DNA of 64,000 bases from Yamagishiella unicocca (lineage: Eukaryota > Chlorophyta > Chlorophyceae > Chlamydomonadales > Volvocaceae). Below are positions 45,201 through 57,143 of this stretch, piece by piece. The stretch covers positions 186,001 to 250,000 of the forward strand of contig BDSL01000053.1 in NCBI GenBank assembly GCA_003116995.1. Reading direction: 5' to 3'. The position numbers were made by a program, and so were the translations under genes. The stretch's first letter is position 1, and each line of letters starts with the position of its first letter. A model generated the notes under the pieces. That model worked only from the letters and a program-made list of their open reading frames with translations, was not told the DNA's origin and made no database searches.

Positions 45201-47973
45201 CGGCGGCGCCGCCCGCAGGCACTCCGCAAGGCCTTGGGCCTGTCGGGACGAGGGGCGCAGTGTAAGCGTGGTAGCAGGGTGGTGTCGTACTCGGATCTTT
45301 TTGGCGGCCTGGATCTCAAGAGGCCGAGCAGGCACCGGAACTCCCTGCACCCAACGCATCTATGGTCTATCCACCATCCGTCTCCAAGCCCTATCTATCC
45401 GTCACCATCCGCCTATCTATCTGTCCAAAACACCCGACCCAGACGCCGGGGACGCAGCATGGTCCGAACGACGACCCGACTCGCAAACACGACCCTGCGC
45501 CTGCACCCAGCAGTGAGACCCGCGGCGTGTTGGGGCGCTCGGGCCGACCGCACCGCACCCCCCCACATCCTACGTTTCCCCAGCCGCGTTATCGGTTCTT
45601 TGATGGTAAACCCCCACATCCTCGCTGTCCGCCGGCCATGCGCCCACTATCCTGTCTTTTTCGTGTCAACGGTTTTCACGCCACCCCCCTACTCCCCGCT
45701 CCTACCTGTCGCCCTGCCGCCAGGTCCAGGCAGCGCCAGCCGCCGATCTCCGAGCGAAGGGCGGTGAGGGCCAGGGTGCGGAGGCAGTGGGCGGCCTCGG
45801 CGGGGGAGGGAGAGGGTACCTGGGGGAGGTGAGATGAGCGGAGGTGAGGGCCCGACGAGAGCATGGCGGAGGCGAGGGGCCCGAGGGGGGCGTGGCGGAG
45901 AGGGGTGAACCCCATCGCTCCCAACAACCGCCGCTGGGCCCTAACCACCCAACCGTCCTACCGGCCGGCCCGACCGCATGTCCACCAGCCGGTAGCCGTT
46001 GGCCGCCCACTGCGGGTACGAAAGCTCCAGGAAATCCAGAACCTGCTGAGGCGCCGTCAGGTGCTGCAGCGCCGCTGCCATCGGAGGGCACCCCGATAGC
46101 GGCTCCAGGGGCGGCACTAGAGACGACGATGGCGTCGGTGGCCGCACCGTCGCCGCCGCCTGTCTATCGGCGCGCGCGGCGCCGCTGTCGGCTGTTGGTG
46201 ACGTGGCAGCGGGTCGCGCCGCGGACTCAGCGCTCGCACCACGGGAGGAAGTGGCGAGGTCAGCGGTGGTTTGGGTGGCGGCGGCGGCCGCGGGCTTTCG
46301 CCGTACAGTCCGCTCCAGGAAGACCTCCCCAGCGGCGTTTGTACGAACGTTGAAACCTGCCGCCGCCAGGCTGCCGTACCAATCAGTGCTAACCGATGGA
46401 CCACCGGCGATGTTATTGCTGCGGCCGGGGCCTCCAGGAGCACCGAGGTCGTCGGTTTCTGCCAGATCCGTACCCAGCCTCAGATCCAGACCGTCGTCCT
46501 CGTCGCTCAGCTCCAAGCCGTTGGAATCCAAATACGGATCTCGCCCCACCTCGCCGCCAACGTCCTCATCGTCATCGTCATCGGTTTCAGATCGCCGCAC
46601 CCGTACGGCGACGCCTTGGAGTTTGAGGGCCTGCAATCAGGACGAGCTAAGGGTTACCGGTACCCCAAACCGACTAACGGTTTCTTATCGTGCATGTGGC
46701 AGGACTCGCGATGAGCGCCGACCGTCAGCAAACCACCAACCATCCCAACTACCCCAACCGGCCCATGCGCCACCTGGCGGTCCTGCACGGCGGCCGCCGC
46801 CATGACCTCACCTCAACGATCTCGGGGTTCAGCCGCGCGTACGACGCTTCAAGCTCCACTGTCGTACCAACCCTTCCGCCACTGCCACTGACCGCCGCTT
46901 CGCTCCCCGAATGGTCGCCGTAAGGCCCACCAGATGCGCCATCGTCGTCGCCGTCGGCGACACGTGCCAGCCCGGCCTCCAGGGGGGACCCCTGGGTGTC
47001 CGGGTCAGGATCGCCCCGGCGGCGACGGCGGCCGGCGATGGCGGCAGCTGGGGCTGGGCCGGCACCACCCAGCCGCTGCTGTTGCTGCTGTTGCCGCGCT
47101 CTCGCGTGCTCTACGGACAATCAGAAGGCGCAACGGAGCTGCCCTCAGGAGACGCGAGGCTCGTTTGTTGGTTCACCTGTTGTTACACTCTCTGCTGCTT
47201 AGGTACCCACCTGCTACATCGTCAAGACCCCAGTCCTGCTCGTCCTCGTCGCGCAGCAGCCCGCCACCACCACTGTTCAGCTCGCGCAACAACTCGTCTT
47301 GGTCTGTAGCGCAATGTACGGCGTCACATGCCCCGTTGATCAGCCAAAAGAAAATGTATCCTAATGGGAAAGGAAAACTGACACAACAAACACCATGCTT
47401 GCGAGAGGGACGGGAACATAGCGGAGCCGGGACAGGATGGGTATCGGGGCCAGGTGGGTCAGAGGGGGAGAGGAAAGCCCGTGGACGGGGGATTGCAGGG
47501 AAGACCCGTGTACGCGAGAAAAACCGTGGAGGGGGGAGGGAGGGCGGGCAGGCGGGCAGGACTGTGTTCACGTCGCCAACCGGTGGGACCTTGGGGTCAC
47601 TATGCGTTGGGAGGTGGGGCGGCGTATGCTGCTTGGTTGGAAGGGGGCCATTGGCGCGGCAAGTGGTCCGACAGCGACCAATGGCGCATATGCCGTGAGT
47701 CATGAACAGCAGCTATCGCATACACGTCCAGCCGCCAGAGTAAGGAAGGGCATCTGGCGTAGGATGGCCGGCACCACGACGCGTACCTGCCATGGGCTCA
47801 GCTGCCGAAGGTTTCCGACGCACGCCACCGGCACGTGCAGCGCCTCCTGATGCGCTCTTTCGTAGTTTGCTTGCTGGGACATACCGCTTTGCATGGCAGG
47901 CACAGAGCTGTCCTCGAGGTCCGGGCTCAGCGATTGCCTGGCGGCTGCATATCCGCAATCGTGGTATCCACAT
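42217..47973 (-). CDS. OPR protein with C-terminal RAP domain
   Basis: Eleven exons in phase: 47973-47724, 47303-47211, 47110-46812, 46630-45962, 45819-45706, 45239-44625, 44434-44222, 43899-43680, 43420-43330, 43203-42779, 42482-42217 (TGA); 1,084 aa. The leader MWIPRLRICSRQAIAEPGPR is Arg/Ala/Ser-rich, as expected for import into an organelle. An acidic linker follows (SETDDDDDEDVGG). OPR repeats then run through LVAALWGMSSLGGPPYF, GQVLWALGNSRHATP, SRVLWGFASLGHQPD and GVVWALAVMQQVDTG, with 38-residue spacing across the 44222/43899 junction. The C terminus is a RAP domain: YSIDITLPHLRIALEADGPT, then GATGMKRRHLQRLGWQVVNV, a restriction-endonuclease-like fold shared by many OPR and FASTK proteins. 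The usual aromatic end of RAP is replaced by a Cys/Lys-rich extension, so the final splice could be wrong. The first exon is also tentative. Confidence 0.87.
42541..42668 (+). repeat. Composite dispersed element copy (two sub-motifs)
   Basis: This is the last intron of the OPR-RAP gene (42483-42778). It contains GAATCCGCGAATCCACGGCC at 42544, GGAAAGCCCGTGGG near 42587, GAGGAAAACCCGTGG near 42618 and AATCCGCGAATCCAGG near 42651. The two core motifs therefore alternate in one cluster, which suggests they belong to a single element. It is antisense to the gene. Confidence 0.75.
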
Positions 47974-48649
47974 GATTTTGACGCCGTCGGCTTGATTACG
48001 ATAGTGTGGGTTGGCTTACAGCAAGCAGTTCACTTTTGTGTGCGACGATTTGAAAAGGGCAGTAGGAAGCCATTTTATTCGCAACTCTATTTGGCTTCTA
48101 GAGTGATTGCACGCTTAAGACAAATAAATTGACAAGCAATTACTACTGCATAAAGCATATGCGTTGGTTGATTAGGCGAGGTCCTATTCCGCAAGACGGG
48201 CACACAAGCACGAAACATTGACTGGTTGCAATTCTGCCCGTGAGCACACTGGAAATAACCCCGAATTTCAGGGCAGTATGGGACTCCCGAAAAGCTCAGA
48301 ATGGGGCAAGGGTGTGGTAGAACGCGATGCAAGTGAAAAGGACTACGCTGGATTGTACATCGAAACTGACTTTGCCATGGTCTTGTCAACCTGCACGGTC
48401 ATAATCAATTTGGGGCAGACGGCGTGCCGTGCGACGGCTAAGGGCGGTTAATCAGCAACCGTACGTTGCTGTCTTGCATCGTCCCAAGGTGGGTTTACCA
48501 AAACTCATGATAATGCAAGTACACTTACACTGCATTTTAAGCCACGCATAGCTACAAGTAATTTAAAGATGAGAAGGCGCATTCACGGGCGAAGGGGCAC
48601 GGCTTACGCCTAGCTGACATGTACACAGGCTTTTCAGGCGGAGAAATTC
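47974..48649. promoter_or_regulatory. Divergent promoter region, OPR-RAP / receptor kinase
   Basis: The 676 bp between two head-to-head start codons is AT-richer than the genes. It must contain both promoters and 5' UTRs. I see no conserved element I can name. Confidence 0.4.
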
Positions 48650-51600
48650 ATGTTTCGGGCGTTTTTCTTTTCATTGCTGGCATGGACAGCTGCACTGCCC
48701 TCCACTGCCTCTGTCTCGGCAGTCACATACGGCCCTGCCTCAAGTACGCAGGAGCTGTTCGCAGCCCTACTGGACGCGTCCATCGATACCATTCTTTTGA
48801 ATGATTCGTTGGTGCTGAACGGATCGGCATGGGGAAATTCACGCGGGGTGTCGGTAAACATCACGCGCTCGGTGACTCTGACGGCAACTACCGAGCGGCT
48901 CGCAGCCGGAACTTATGTGCTGCTGGATTTCAGCAACCTTCAGATGTTGTTCAGCCTGGCGTCTGGGCTCATGATGCGTTTCGTAGGGTTGGAGGTAAGT
49001 ACGATGCACGACCATGACTCTGCCTACAAGCAGGGCGGCAACCTACATCACCAACGTTATGCATCTCTGGATAATATTGTGTGCGAACGTGCATATGCCA
49101 TTCGGGCGTTCCTACGATACTCCTTGAAATGGCGCAAGCACGCGCCCTACCAGTATATCATCGGTGCGCCACACCCTGGGACTCTTGTTCTTTCTCGCAA
49201 TCGTCAGCACGGCCCGCGCGCCGTTAAACATCTTGGACAGTCGTTGCCAGCCTCACCCCTCACCCCTGATGCTTCCTCCCCAGTGCTCGCTCTCCCCCTA
49301 CTCCGTTCCTGGATGCTACAACATCGCGAGCAATGCCCCTTCCTGCCTCTTACCCTCGCAGCTGCTCAATCATTTTGACCCGGTGGGTGCCAACTTCCGG
49401 CCCCTGCGCCAGTCGGTAGGGGGCCACCTGCACTTTGAGAACTGTGTGATGCACCGCCGCGTGGGACTGCCATCTAAAGCTGCCGTAGTCAACATGCTGG
49501 CAACTGCCCGGCCGGCCAGCATAGAGGGGTCGCAGCAGTTATGCTTCGTGGCGCCCACCTTCACCTACACCTCCACCCGGAGTCCAACGCCCATGGTAGT
49601 GAGCGAACCAATCCGAGTGGTGGACTTCGCCACAATTGTGGCAGAGGACAGGTAAGGGGCCTCGAGGGGCGGATTCGAAATGAATCCGCGAATCCACGGC
49701 CGACAAACCAAGGGCGATGGGGGGCCGGGAGGCGTGGCGGGGCAGCGGGGCCTCGGCGGGGCGAGTTAGGGGGGGCGGGGCAGTTGAGCAGTTGCGGCGG
49801 TGCAAGCAGGGGTGAATCTGGGTTGCGTCGAGAGGGGAAAGTCGGCTGGTTGTGGCGCTGTGGTTGTTGTGGGTCGGAGGTGGGCCAGGGAGAGGGGTGA
49901 GTAGAGTAGCGGAGGGTATGTGGTGGTTGGCGATGGCTGGGCGGCAGCGTCGTCGTGCATCAGCGGAGCGGCGGCAGCAGCCGCAGCACGGCAGTGGCAG
50001 CAGGGCGACGGACCTTCCGACACGCTAGCAGCTAGCATGTTATGGTTGCTTCGTCTGCTCCTCGCCACATCGCCCAAAACGTGCACCCTCCCTCTTCCTC
50101 GCTCGGATCCCCCCCCGCTGCGCCGCCGTAGCTCCATGGCTTTCCAGGGCCACCAGTACGGCGGCTACGCGTACCATGTCGTACAATCGTTCGACATAGC
50201 GGACAGGGTTGTCTCCCAGGCTTGTCTGGACCTGCACCCGGGCGTCGAATGCGTCAACACGCTGCTGCAGCAGCTGGAGTCACCGGAGGGGACATCGAGC
50301 GGTTCGGCACACACAGCCATGCCGGCGGTGCGTTGGGAGAGCGGAATATTTGGGGATCCTGCGGAAAATGCGGAAAATGCGGAAAATAGCAGAAAATGCG
50401 GAAAATCGGCTGAGGATATGTGTAGCCCGAGGTTGGGGTTTTTGCTGGAGGGGAAGGGGCACGGACGGACGGGGTGTGGTGGGGCGAGGAGGGAGGCGGA
50501 ACTGGCGGAGGGGGACGGGTGCGTTCGAAGGCCGCTCGGCCGTCCCCTATGCGAGAGCTATGGGCGGGCGGGGCCGGTCATCGCGGCCGGCAGGAGCTGC
50601 CAACCGTGAGGGTCGAGTGGTTGGGGGCTGGTGGGGGTTCCACCGTTACTGTCGTGGTGAGCTGCGCTTCATTGCTGCCGGGATTGGCTGCGTGGCGCTG
50701 CAGTAAAGCTGCGCGCATGGAGGCCAATGCCTCTAGCATTGGTCGGCATACCTCAATCGCCCTAACCTCGATCGTCGCTGCTGCCGCAGATTGTCGCCGC
50801 CACCGTGGGCTCCGTCGCCGCTGTGCTGGCGGCCGTGGGGCTGACGGTGCTGATGGTCCTTCGGCGCCGCCGGGCGCGTCGCCGCTGCGGCGGCCGCGCC
50901 GGGGGTGCGAGTGACGGCGACAAGCACGTCGCCGCCAACGCTGTCGTACACTGTGCCGACGGCGGCGATAAGGATGACCACCACCGCCAGCACCGCCGGT
51001 GTAGCGGGGACGTTGACGTTGAAGCCCCTGGCGGCGCCGGTGGCAGCTTGAGCCCCACATCCAGCTCCTTCGCTGCCCCTTCGTCGGCGGCCGCAGCGCC
51101 CACGCGTGCCGCCGCTGCCGCCGCCGCCGCCGCTGCCGCCGCCGCCTCCCCCGCCGCCGCGGTCCCTGTGACTGCGGTCGCCGCCGGCGGCGAGGCTGGC
51201 TGCGTGTTCATGGGGCTTGAGGAGAACCACCAGCTGCCGGAATGGTCTTCGCTGGTCGCTGGGGAGGTGCGCAAGCGACCCATGGGTCCGTGGAGGCAGC
51301 CAGGCTGTGAGGGAGGGATAAGCCAGAGGGCAAGAGGAGGTTAGGGCAGGATTGGGGGGCCTGGAATGGAGCAAACAAAGCGGTCCGCGGTGCTTGGCGT
51401 TGGCTGTGGGGGCGAAGAAGCGAGCCGGGGGCGGCGCCGCCGCGGTCGGTGGGCGGCGGGCGCCGCGCCGCCCACCACATTCACCGCGAGTGCAGTACCG
51501 CCCAAACGTCCTGCGTCGCTGGACCGCAGCCCGTTGTTCCACGTTCCCCCCCCTCCGGCAGTGGATTCGCGGATTATCCTTTTACCCGCCTCCCCTTCCT

Positions 51601-54600
51601 TTTCTCAATCAAGTTCTCCAGCATGCATCTCGAAGCGTCCGTTTTAAATGGTTTTCCTTTCGTACACGGGTCTTCCTTTTACCCCCGCTGCTAGCAACCA
51701 GTCCACCTCCTCCAACCGGCCGCAGGGTCTTCCGTCGTGCCGCCGAAACAGCGACGGCGCCGCCTCCTCCTCCTCCACCTCCACCTCCTCCACCTCCTCC
51801 TCTACCTCCTCCACCCCCCTGCCGTACCCGGGCCACGGCGCCCTGCTTGGTGCAGTCCTGCACGATGGCGTCCCCCTCCACGGCGGCAGGCGCAACCTGG
51901 CCACCTCCTTAGGCACCTCTTCCGGCTGTAGCGGCGCCGGCGGCAGCGGCTACGGCTGGGGCGCCGGCCGCCAGGATACATTTGGATCCATGGATCTGGC
52001 GGTGCCTAGCGCCGCCGCCGATGACGACGGCGCCGCCGGCGGCGGCGGCGGTGGAGCCGGCGGTTGCTCAGGTGTCGCGGCCGTTGCGGTGGCGGTTGCT
52101 CAGCTCTGCCAGACGCAGAAGGACTGGGACCAACACGCACGGGGGCTCCGAACCCACAACTACCCGGCACACAACCACCACGGCATCAAGGACGCGCAGC
52201 TGCGGCTGGAGGGCGTCCTGGGCAGCGGCTCGTACGGCACGGTGTACAAAGGTGAGTGGGGCAAAGGGGAGGGGCAGACGGGCGGTCGTGGGAGCTCTGG
52301 CTCCGGAACCCTGCTCATCAGCCGTACGTGTTTGTTTGTCTTGCGCCGGGTCCTTCCAAGCCCGTATGAACCCCGTCCGCTCCACTTAAAAAAGGGCTCT
52401 AGCTAACCGAAATCCGAAAACCAACTCCGAAACCAACGCCTAAACCAACGCAGTCCTTGTGTCGCCCTTGTCGGGCCACTCCCTGCCTGATTCCGTTCCA
52501 TCTCTTCGCCCCCCAACCTGCACCCCACGCACCGCACCCATCCCCCACCGCACCCAACCCTCACCTCCGTTATCTCTTTGGTACACTTGTTTTCCTTGCA
52601 ACCTCCGTCCGTCGCTGCCCACGCTTATACAGGCACCTGGCAGGGGCGGTCAGTGGCGGTCAAGACGCTGGTCTTCTCGGCCGCATCGCGGGACGGCAGC
52701 CGCCGCCGGGCGCTGCAGGAGGCGACGCTGAGCGCCTCCATCAGCCACCCGAACATCGTGGCCATATACTCGGCCGAGGTGGAGGCGCTTCCTGGCGGCT
52801 GGGGGTCCAGCTGTGCGGCGGTGGCGGCGGCCTCTCACTCCCCCATATCGGGGGGGACGGCGATCATGGCCACGTCACCGCCTGCTGCTGGGTCCAGCGG
52901 CAGCGGGAAACAAAGCGAAAGCGAAGCCGGTGTGGGCGCGGTCATGGTGGGTGGGGGCTTGCTCGGGGACTGGGCTGCCTGCTGTTGTAGAGATCACGGA
53001 CTAGTTTCGGAATATGATACCGTAAGCGGGGCAGTTGGGGGGCCCGGAAGGGCCGGGAGGCGAAGGGGTGGTTTAGGGTTGGCGAGGCTCCGTGGGTGCT
53101 GCTGCTGGTCTTTCCGCGCCATCCGCCACGCGGCGAACTCCAGACCCCACCCACCGCATCGCGCGCGCAACCGTTTCGGACCCTTGTACGGCAATGGCGG
53201 GCAGGACTGGCGGCTGTACATCATCCAGGAGTACGCCGACGCCGGGCCGCTCGGCCGCCTGTACGGCAATAAGGCCCTGTGGCCGTCGCCCGGGGCTCCC
53301 GACATCGTGAGTGGTGTGTGTGGGGGCGCCAGGGAGGGACAGGGGGGGGATGGAAGGAGGAGGACCAACCCAACGCGCTTCCAGGCTTTCAGGCTGGTGG
53401 TTTCGGAGCCGGGTGTTGCGGAGGCGGGCACCCACCAGGAATGCTGATATGGCTGCACGACGGACGCGTCGTGGTACCCACTAAACGTCCTGTCCTCCCT
53501 ACTCGCCTGCTCCTCCCACCCTCCTGGCGCTCCCCCCCCTCGTGCCAACGGTTTTCACGCCACCCCCTCGCGCCACCTACCCTGTCCCTGTCGTGTACAT
53601 GGTTTGTATGCCCCCCCCCCCTGCTCCTCCCCTCAGCCGGCCGTGGTGGGCCTAGCGCTGGGCATAGCCAGGGCGCTCTCACACCTGCACTACAAGAGGA
53701 TCATCCACGGGGGTGAGCGTGTGGGGGGGGGGTCGAGGAAGACCCGTGGATGCCCGAAAAAACCGTCTAGAACAGGCGTTTTGAGATGCAATAAAACCCG
53801 TTGGGGTTGCGAAAAAGACCGTTTACGTGACGTGGTGTGTGTGGGGGGGGGTGCGGGGTAATACACGCTCGACAGCAATGTCGGACTCGTCCGGGCGCGA
53901 GGGTCACCAGCGGGGAGGTTGTGGCATTGCTGTGCAGCAGGTGCGGGGTGGGGGAGGCCAGGCGGGGGGGAGGCCAGGGGGCAGGGCCGCCGCCCTCAGC
54001 CGTCCAGCACAGCCGCAACACCTTGGCGCCGTCTCCGCTGCCATCCTTGCCGTACACACACGCCCGTACTGAATGACAAACCAACGTCCATACGCCCGAA
54101 CGCATCGCAGACCTCAACCCCAATAACGTGCTGCTGAAGCACGACCCGGAGCAGCCGTCAGGGTACTCCATAAAGGTCGGGGACTTCGGCCTCAGGTGCG
54201 GTGGGTTTCGAGGAAGACCCGTGGATGCCCGAAAAAAACCGTTTAGAACAGTGCGGTGGGGGGGCCGCGAGAAGGCACGGCGACACGACATAGGAGGACG
54301 TATGAGAGGAAACCCGTGGGTCTGCACCGAATATGAGGATCGTCAAGGAAACGTTTGTTACACGTTTCGGGGTGCATAAGGGGCCGGGGCACGCGGGGAT
54401 AGGCGGCCGCGAGTTGTGGCGGGTGGTAGCGTCACTACGATGTTAATATACCCGGAAGGGGATTAGCAATACTGGTTACAGGCGAGGGGCCGCCGGCCTG
54501 GGGCCGCAGTGCGGCATCACGATGTGCTGACCGACGCATCCGTGCGCGGACGCGTTGAATGCAGGGGTGGCACGTATTGGTCGCTCGAGTGGGGGCCAAC

Positions 54601-55951
54601 CCCGACATCGCTCCTTGCCTTTGTTCTCTCCCAACTCCCTCTCCTCAAGCCCACCCCAAGCCTCATAGCTCATACGCGTTACTTGGCGTTTCGTACCGAC
54701 CCACGGGTCTCCGCTCAGCCCCAACCCCCTGCCCCCTATAATTTACCTTTACCACACCCCCTGCCATCACCCGGCCCCACAGCGTGATGCTTCCCGAGCA
54801 CCGCTCCCACCTGAGCAACCTGCGCATGGGCACCATGTTCTACGTCTGTCCCGCCGTAGTCATGAAGGTGAGCGCTGGGCTGTACGGCACGATAGCTGCT
54901 GTCGGGTCTCGGCGCAGCACTACTGCGGCCTGCCGCCCAGGAGCTGGTTTTGGAGCCATCGCGTGTAGCCAATTTCAGGCTGACATATCCTAAGATTACA
55001 TGATTTTATTAATTGTTATAAATTAAACGTCCCCCGCTCGCCATAGGGCCCGGAGCGCTCCGGCGCAAGGGGAACCCCCGGCATTGGACACCCCTTTAAA
55101 TTCATCCCTTCCTTTTTCCCTCCCCTCGTTCCTTGCCTCGTCACGCACAGGCCCAGGTCGGGCCCCCATCTGACGGTGAGGCCGCCAAACGTGTGGTTTC
55201 GGGGCCATGCCATGTCCGTGTGTTCCGATATGTCGTGGCACCGGCACCCACACAACCCGGATCTAGGTCGTCCTTCGTCCCACCCCGCCAAACAAAATGC
55301 CTCTTGCCATCGTCAACCCCCTCGCCACTCCCCTCCCTCCACTCTCGACCCTGCTCCTCTGGCTTCCCTTCACCCGGCTCCGCCGCCGTCCCTCGACCTG
55401 TCGCCCCCTCCCTCGCAGTCTTCTCTCTGGGCGTCATGCTGTGGGAGCTCTACCACGGCCGCACGGCGGGAACCCACACCGAGCAGGGTCCGCGATACAG
55501 CAGCATCTTCCCCGCCTTCCCGCCCACCTGCCCAGAAGCCTACCGCGCGGTTGCCCTGCACTGCCTGCAGCGCCAGCCTCAGAACCGACCCACCGCGGCG
55601 GCGGTAGCGGAGCAGCTAGCTCGCCTGCTGGCGTCGCACCCGCAGGCGCTGCCGCCGCCAGTCGCCAGCCCAGCTGAGGCCTGCCAGGGCACTGCAGCGC
55701 CCAGGCCTCCTCCCCCCGGAGACACCGTGTGTGATCTAAGTCAGCAAGGTGGTGGTAGTGGTGGTGGTAGTGGTGGTGGTGGTAGTGGTGGTGGTGGTGA
55801 CGGTGGTGGTGGTGACGGTGGTGGTGGTGGTGGTGGTGATGGTGGTGGTGGTGGTGGTGGTGGTGCGGGCTCGCTCCTCAGCGTCGCCAGCGGTAATGGC
55901 GGCACGTCGGGCGGCTGCGCTGCCACCGGCGCAGACGGGGCTTGCAAATGA
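48650..55951 (+). CDS. Receptor-like protein kinase (TKL type)
   Basis: Twelve exons in phase: 48650-48994, 49362-49651, 50132-50327, 50790-51266, 51726-52251, 52633-52946, 53205-53306, 53637-53712, 54111-54195, 54783-54867, 55151-55175, 55419-55951 (TGA); 1,017 aa. Signal peptide MFRAFFFSLLAWTAALPSTA; ectodomain of about 250 residues with N-glycosylation-type sites (NDS, NGS, NIT); one helix (IVAATVGSVAAVLAAVGLTV, about 278-301) followed by RRRRARRR; Ala/Ser-rich linker; kinase domain about 594-905. Seen motifs: GSGSYGTVYKG, VAVK (Lys 622), HPNIVAIYS, HGDLNPNN (Asp 776, Asn 781), DFG (Asp 800), SDVFSLGVMLWEL, RPTAAAV. HRD is HGD and the catalytic-loop Lys is Asn. The APE position is not conserved. 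A roughly 50-residue insert sits between helix C and strand 4. The tail is poly-Gly/Ser. It probably senses an external cue; ligand and substrate are unknown. Confidence 0.9.
49681..49708 (+). repeat. Dispersed intronic element copy (AATCCGCGAATCCACG type)
   Basis: GAATCCGCGAATCCACGGCC then GACAAACC, 30 bases after the donor at 49652 of kinase intron 2, sense orientation. Confidence 0.8.
51561..51680 (-). repeat. Nearly complete dispersed element, inverted
   Basis: On the minus strand this reads GGAAGACCCGTGTACGAAAG, GGAAAACC, the GCATGCTGGAGAACTTG segment, GGGTAAAAGGATAATCCGCG and finally AATCCAC. It contains both sub-motifs at its two ends, about 120 bp apart, and may show the full element. 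It lies in kinase intron 4. Confidence 0.7.
53732..53790 (+). repeat. Dispersed intronic element copy
   Basis: TCGAGGAAGACCCGTGGATG, CCCGAAAAAACCGTCTAGAA, then CGTTTTGAGATGCA. It starts about 20 bases after the donor at 53713 of kinase intron 8. The copy in the next intron (54206) is nearly identical. Confidence 0.85.
54206..54250 (+). repeat. Dispersed intronic element copy
   Basis: TTTCGAGGAAGACCCGTGGA, TGCCCGAAAAAAACCGTTTA. It starts 10 bases after the donor at 54196 of kinase intron 9, sense orientation. A second related motif (GAGAGGAAACCCGTGGG) follows near 54303. Confidence 0.85.
55747..55865 (+). repeat. GGT-triplet run encoding the poly-Gly tail of the kinase
   Basis: Almost uninterrupted GGT codons with occasional AGT and GAC/GAT. 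In frame they encode Gly with scattered Ser and Asp at the C terminus of the kinase. Confidence 0.95.
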
Positions 55952-57143
55952 GGAGCAGCAGTAGCCGCACCAGCAAAGTGACAGCAGCCTGGCGTGGCCA
56001 GGGCCTTACGCCCGGCGCCGTGCGGTGGATGAGTGGGTGGGTGGGTGGGTGGATGTGCAGGAGGTCGGGTGGATGGTGCGGCCGGGGGCATCGGAGTGCG
56101 CATTGCGACCTGCGCCTTCGCAATCCCGCGCCCCGCCCGGGGGAACTATCCGGACGTCCGGCCGGGGGTTATCAAATGCGAAAGTTGGGCGGTTGATGCT
56201 ATAGATGTGGTTGTGTGAGGATTTCAGGGATTGAGATTGGTCGGGACAGGAGTGGTCACGGGCCCCTGGGTCGGTCGGGGGGATCTCGTAAGCGGTCGTG
56301 CAAGCGGCGATGGGGCATCTCGAGCTCTTTATTTATCCATTACGCTTGCTGTCTTCGCATGTTCGAGCTGAGCTGGCGCCTGCACACGAGAGCCTCCGAC
56401 CCCCATATGGAGTGGTGCGGCGGAGTGACTAAAAAGGCATCGTCGCGGCGGTTTGAGATCTCGTGCTGCAGATTTGGTGGCTGCGATTGACAACTTCTGC
56501 ATCTCGCATTGTTTGTTTTATTTAGGGTTTACAGTGGCCGGACTAAGTGCTCGTGGCTTGCTGTTGTTGTCATTGTTGTTGTTGTTGTTGCGGGTGCACG
56601 GCTGGCGCGGCAGGAGGACCCCTGCAATGATGCCAGTCACTCAGGGCCGCCTTGCACCTCGAATAGCGTTCTTGTATATAATATGAAAAGTGACGCGCGC
56701 CTGCGCCCACACAAGGTCGAATGATCGAGGGCCGGCCTTCAGCTCGCCTAGGTACGCCGTTTTTGCGCGTCGTGGCGGCGGAAGACGACCGCCTGTTGTG
56801 TCGCTTGCGTCGTGGTGTGCGCGTGTTGTGGTTGCATCAGTACGCAAACCGTCTAGGCAGAGACGGGCAACGTCCGCCGCCTGGCCAGGCGGGCGACTGA
56901 GCCCTGGGAGCTGACGCCCGATGTGGGTCAGCTGCCCAATGGTACGAGTGCGTTTTAGGGATTTACTGCTCCCGACGAAAAACCGTAGTGCGGAAATATC
57001 GTAACGCGCGCGTCTGTGTGGGAAGGTCAACTCAGAGACTCATTGTTGTGTTGCGCTACCGTGCCTAGCGTTTGGAACTAGCGCCGCGACCAAGGGCTGC
57101 GGGGGCGGGAGGGAAGGCGGTTGGTTGGACGCGGCGTTTGGGA
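55952..57143. other. Stretch after the kinase gene, nothing firm
   Basis: It contains a GGGT run near 56034-56050 and a TTG run near 56566-56592, which creates false hydrophobic ORFs, plus short open frames on both strands. No TGTAA was seen close after the kinase stop. I find no exon series with agreeing phases. Confidence 0.35.

Noticed and set aside
56509..56724. Hydrophobic start followed by Cys-containing sequence, like a small secreted protein
   Set aside because: The hydrophobic stretch is encoded by a TTG-triplet microsatellite, there is no good Met context, and the reading in the next frame is equally hydrophobic.
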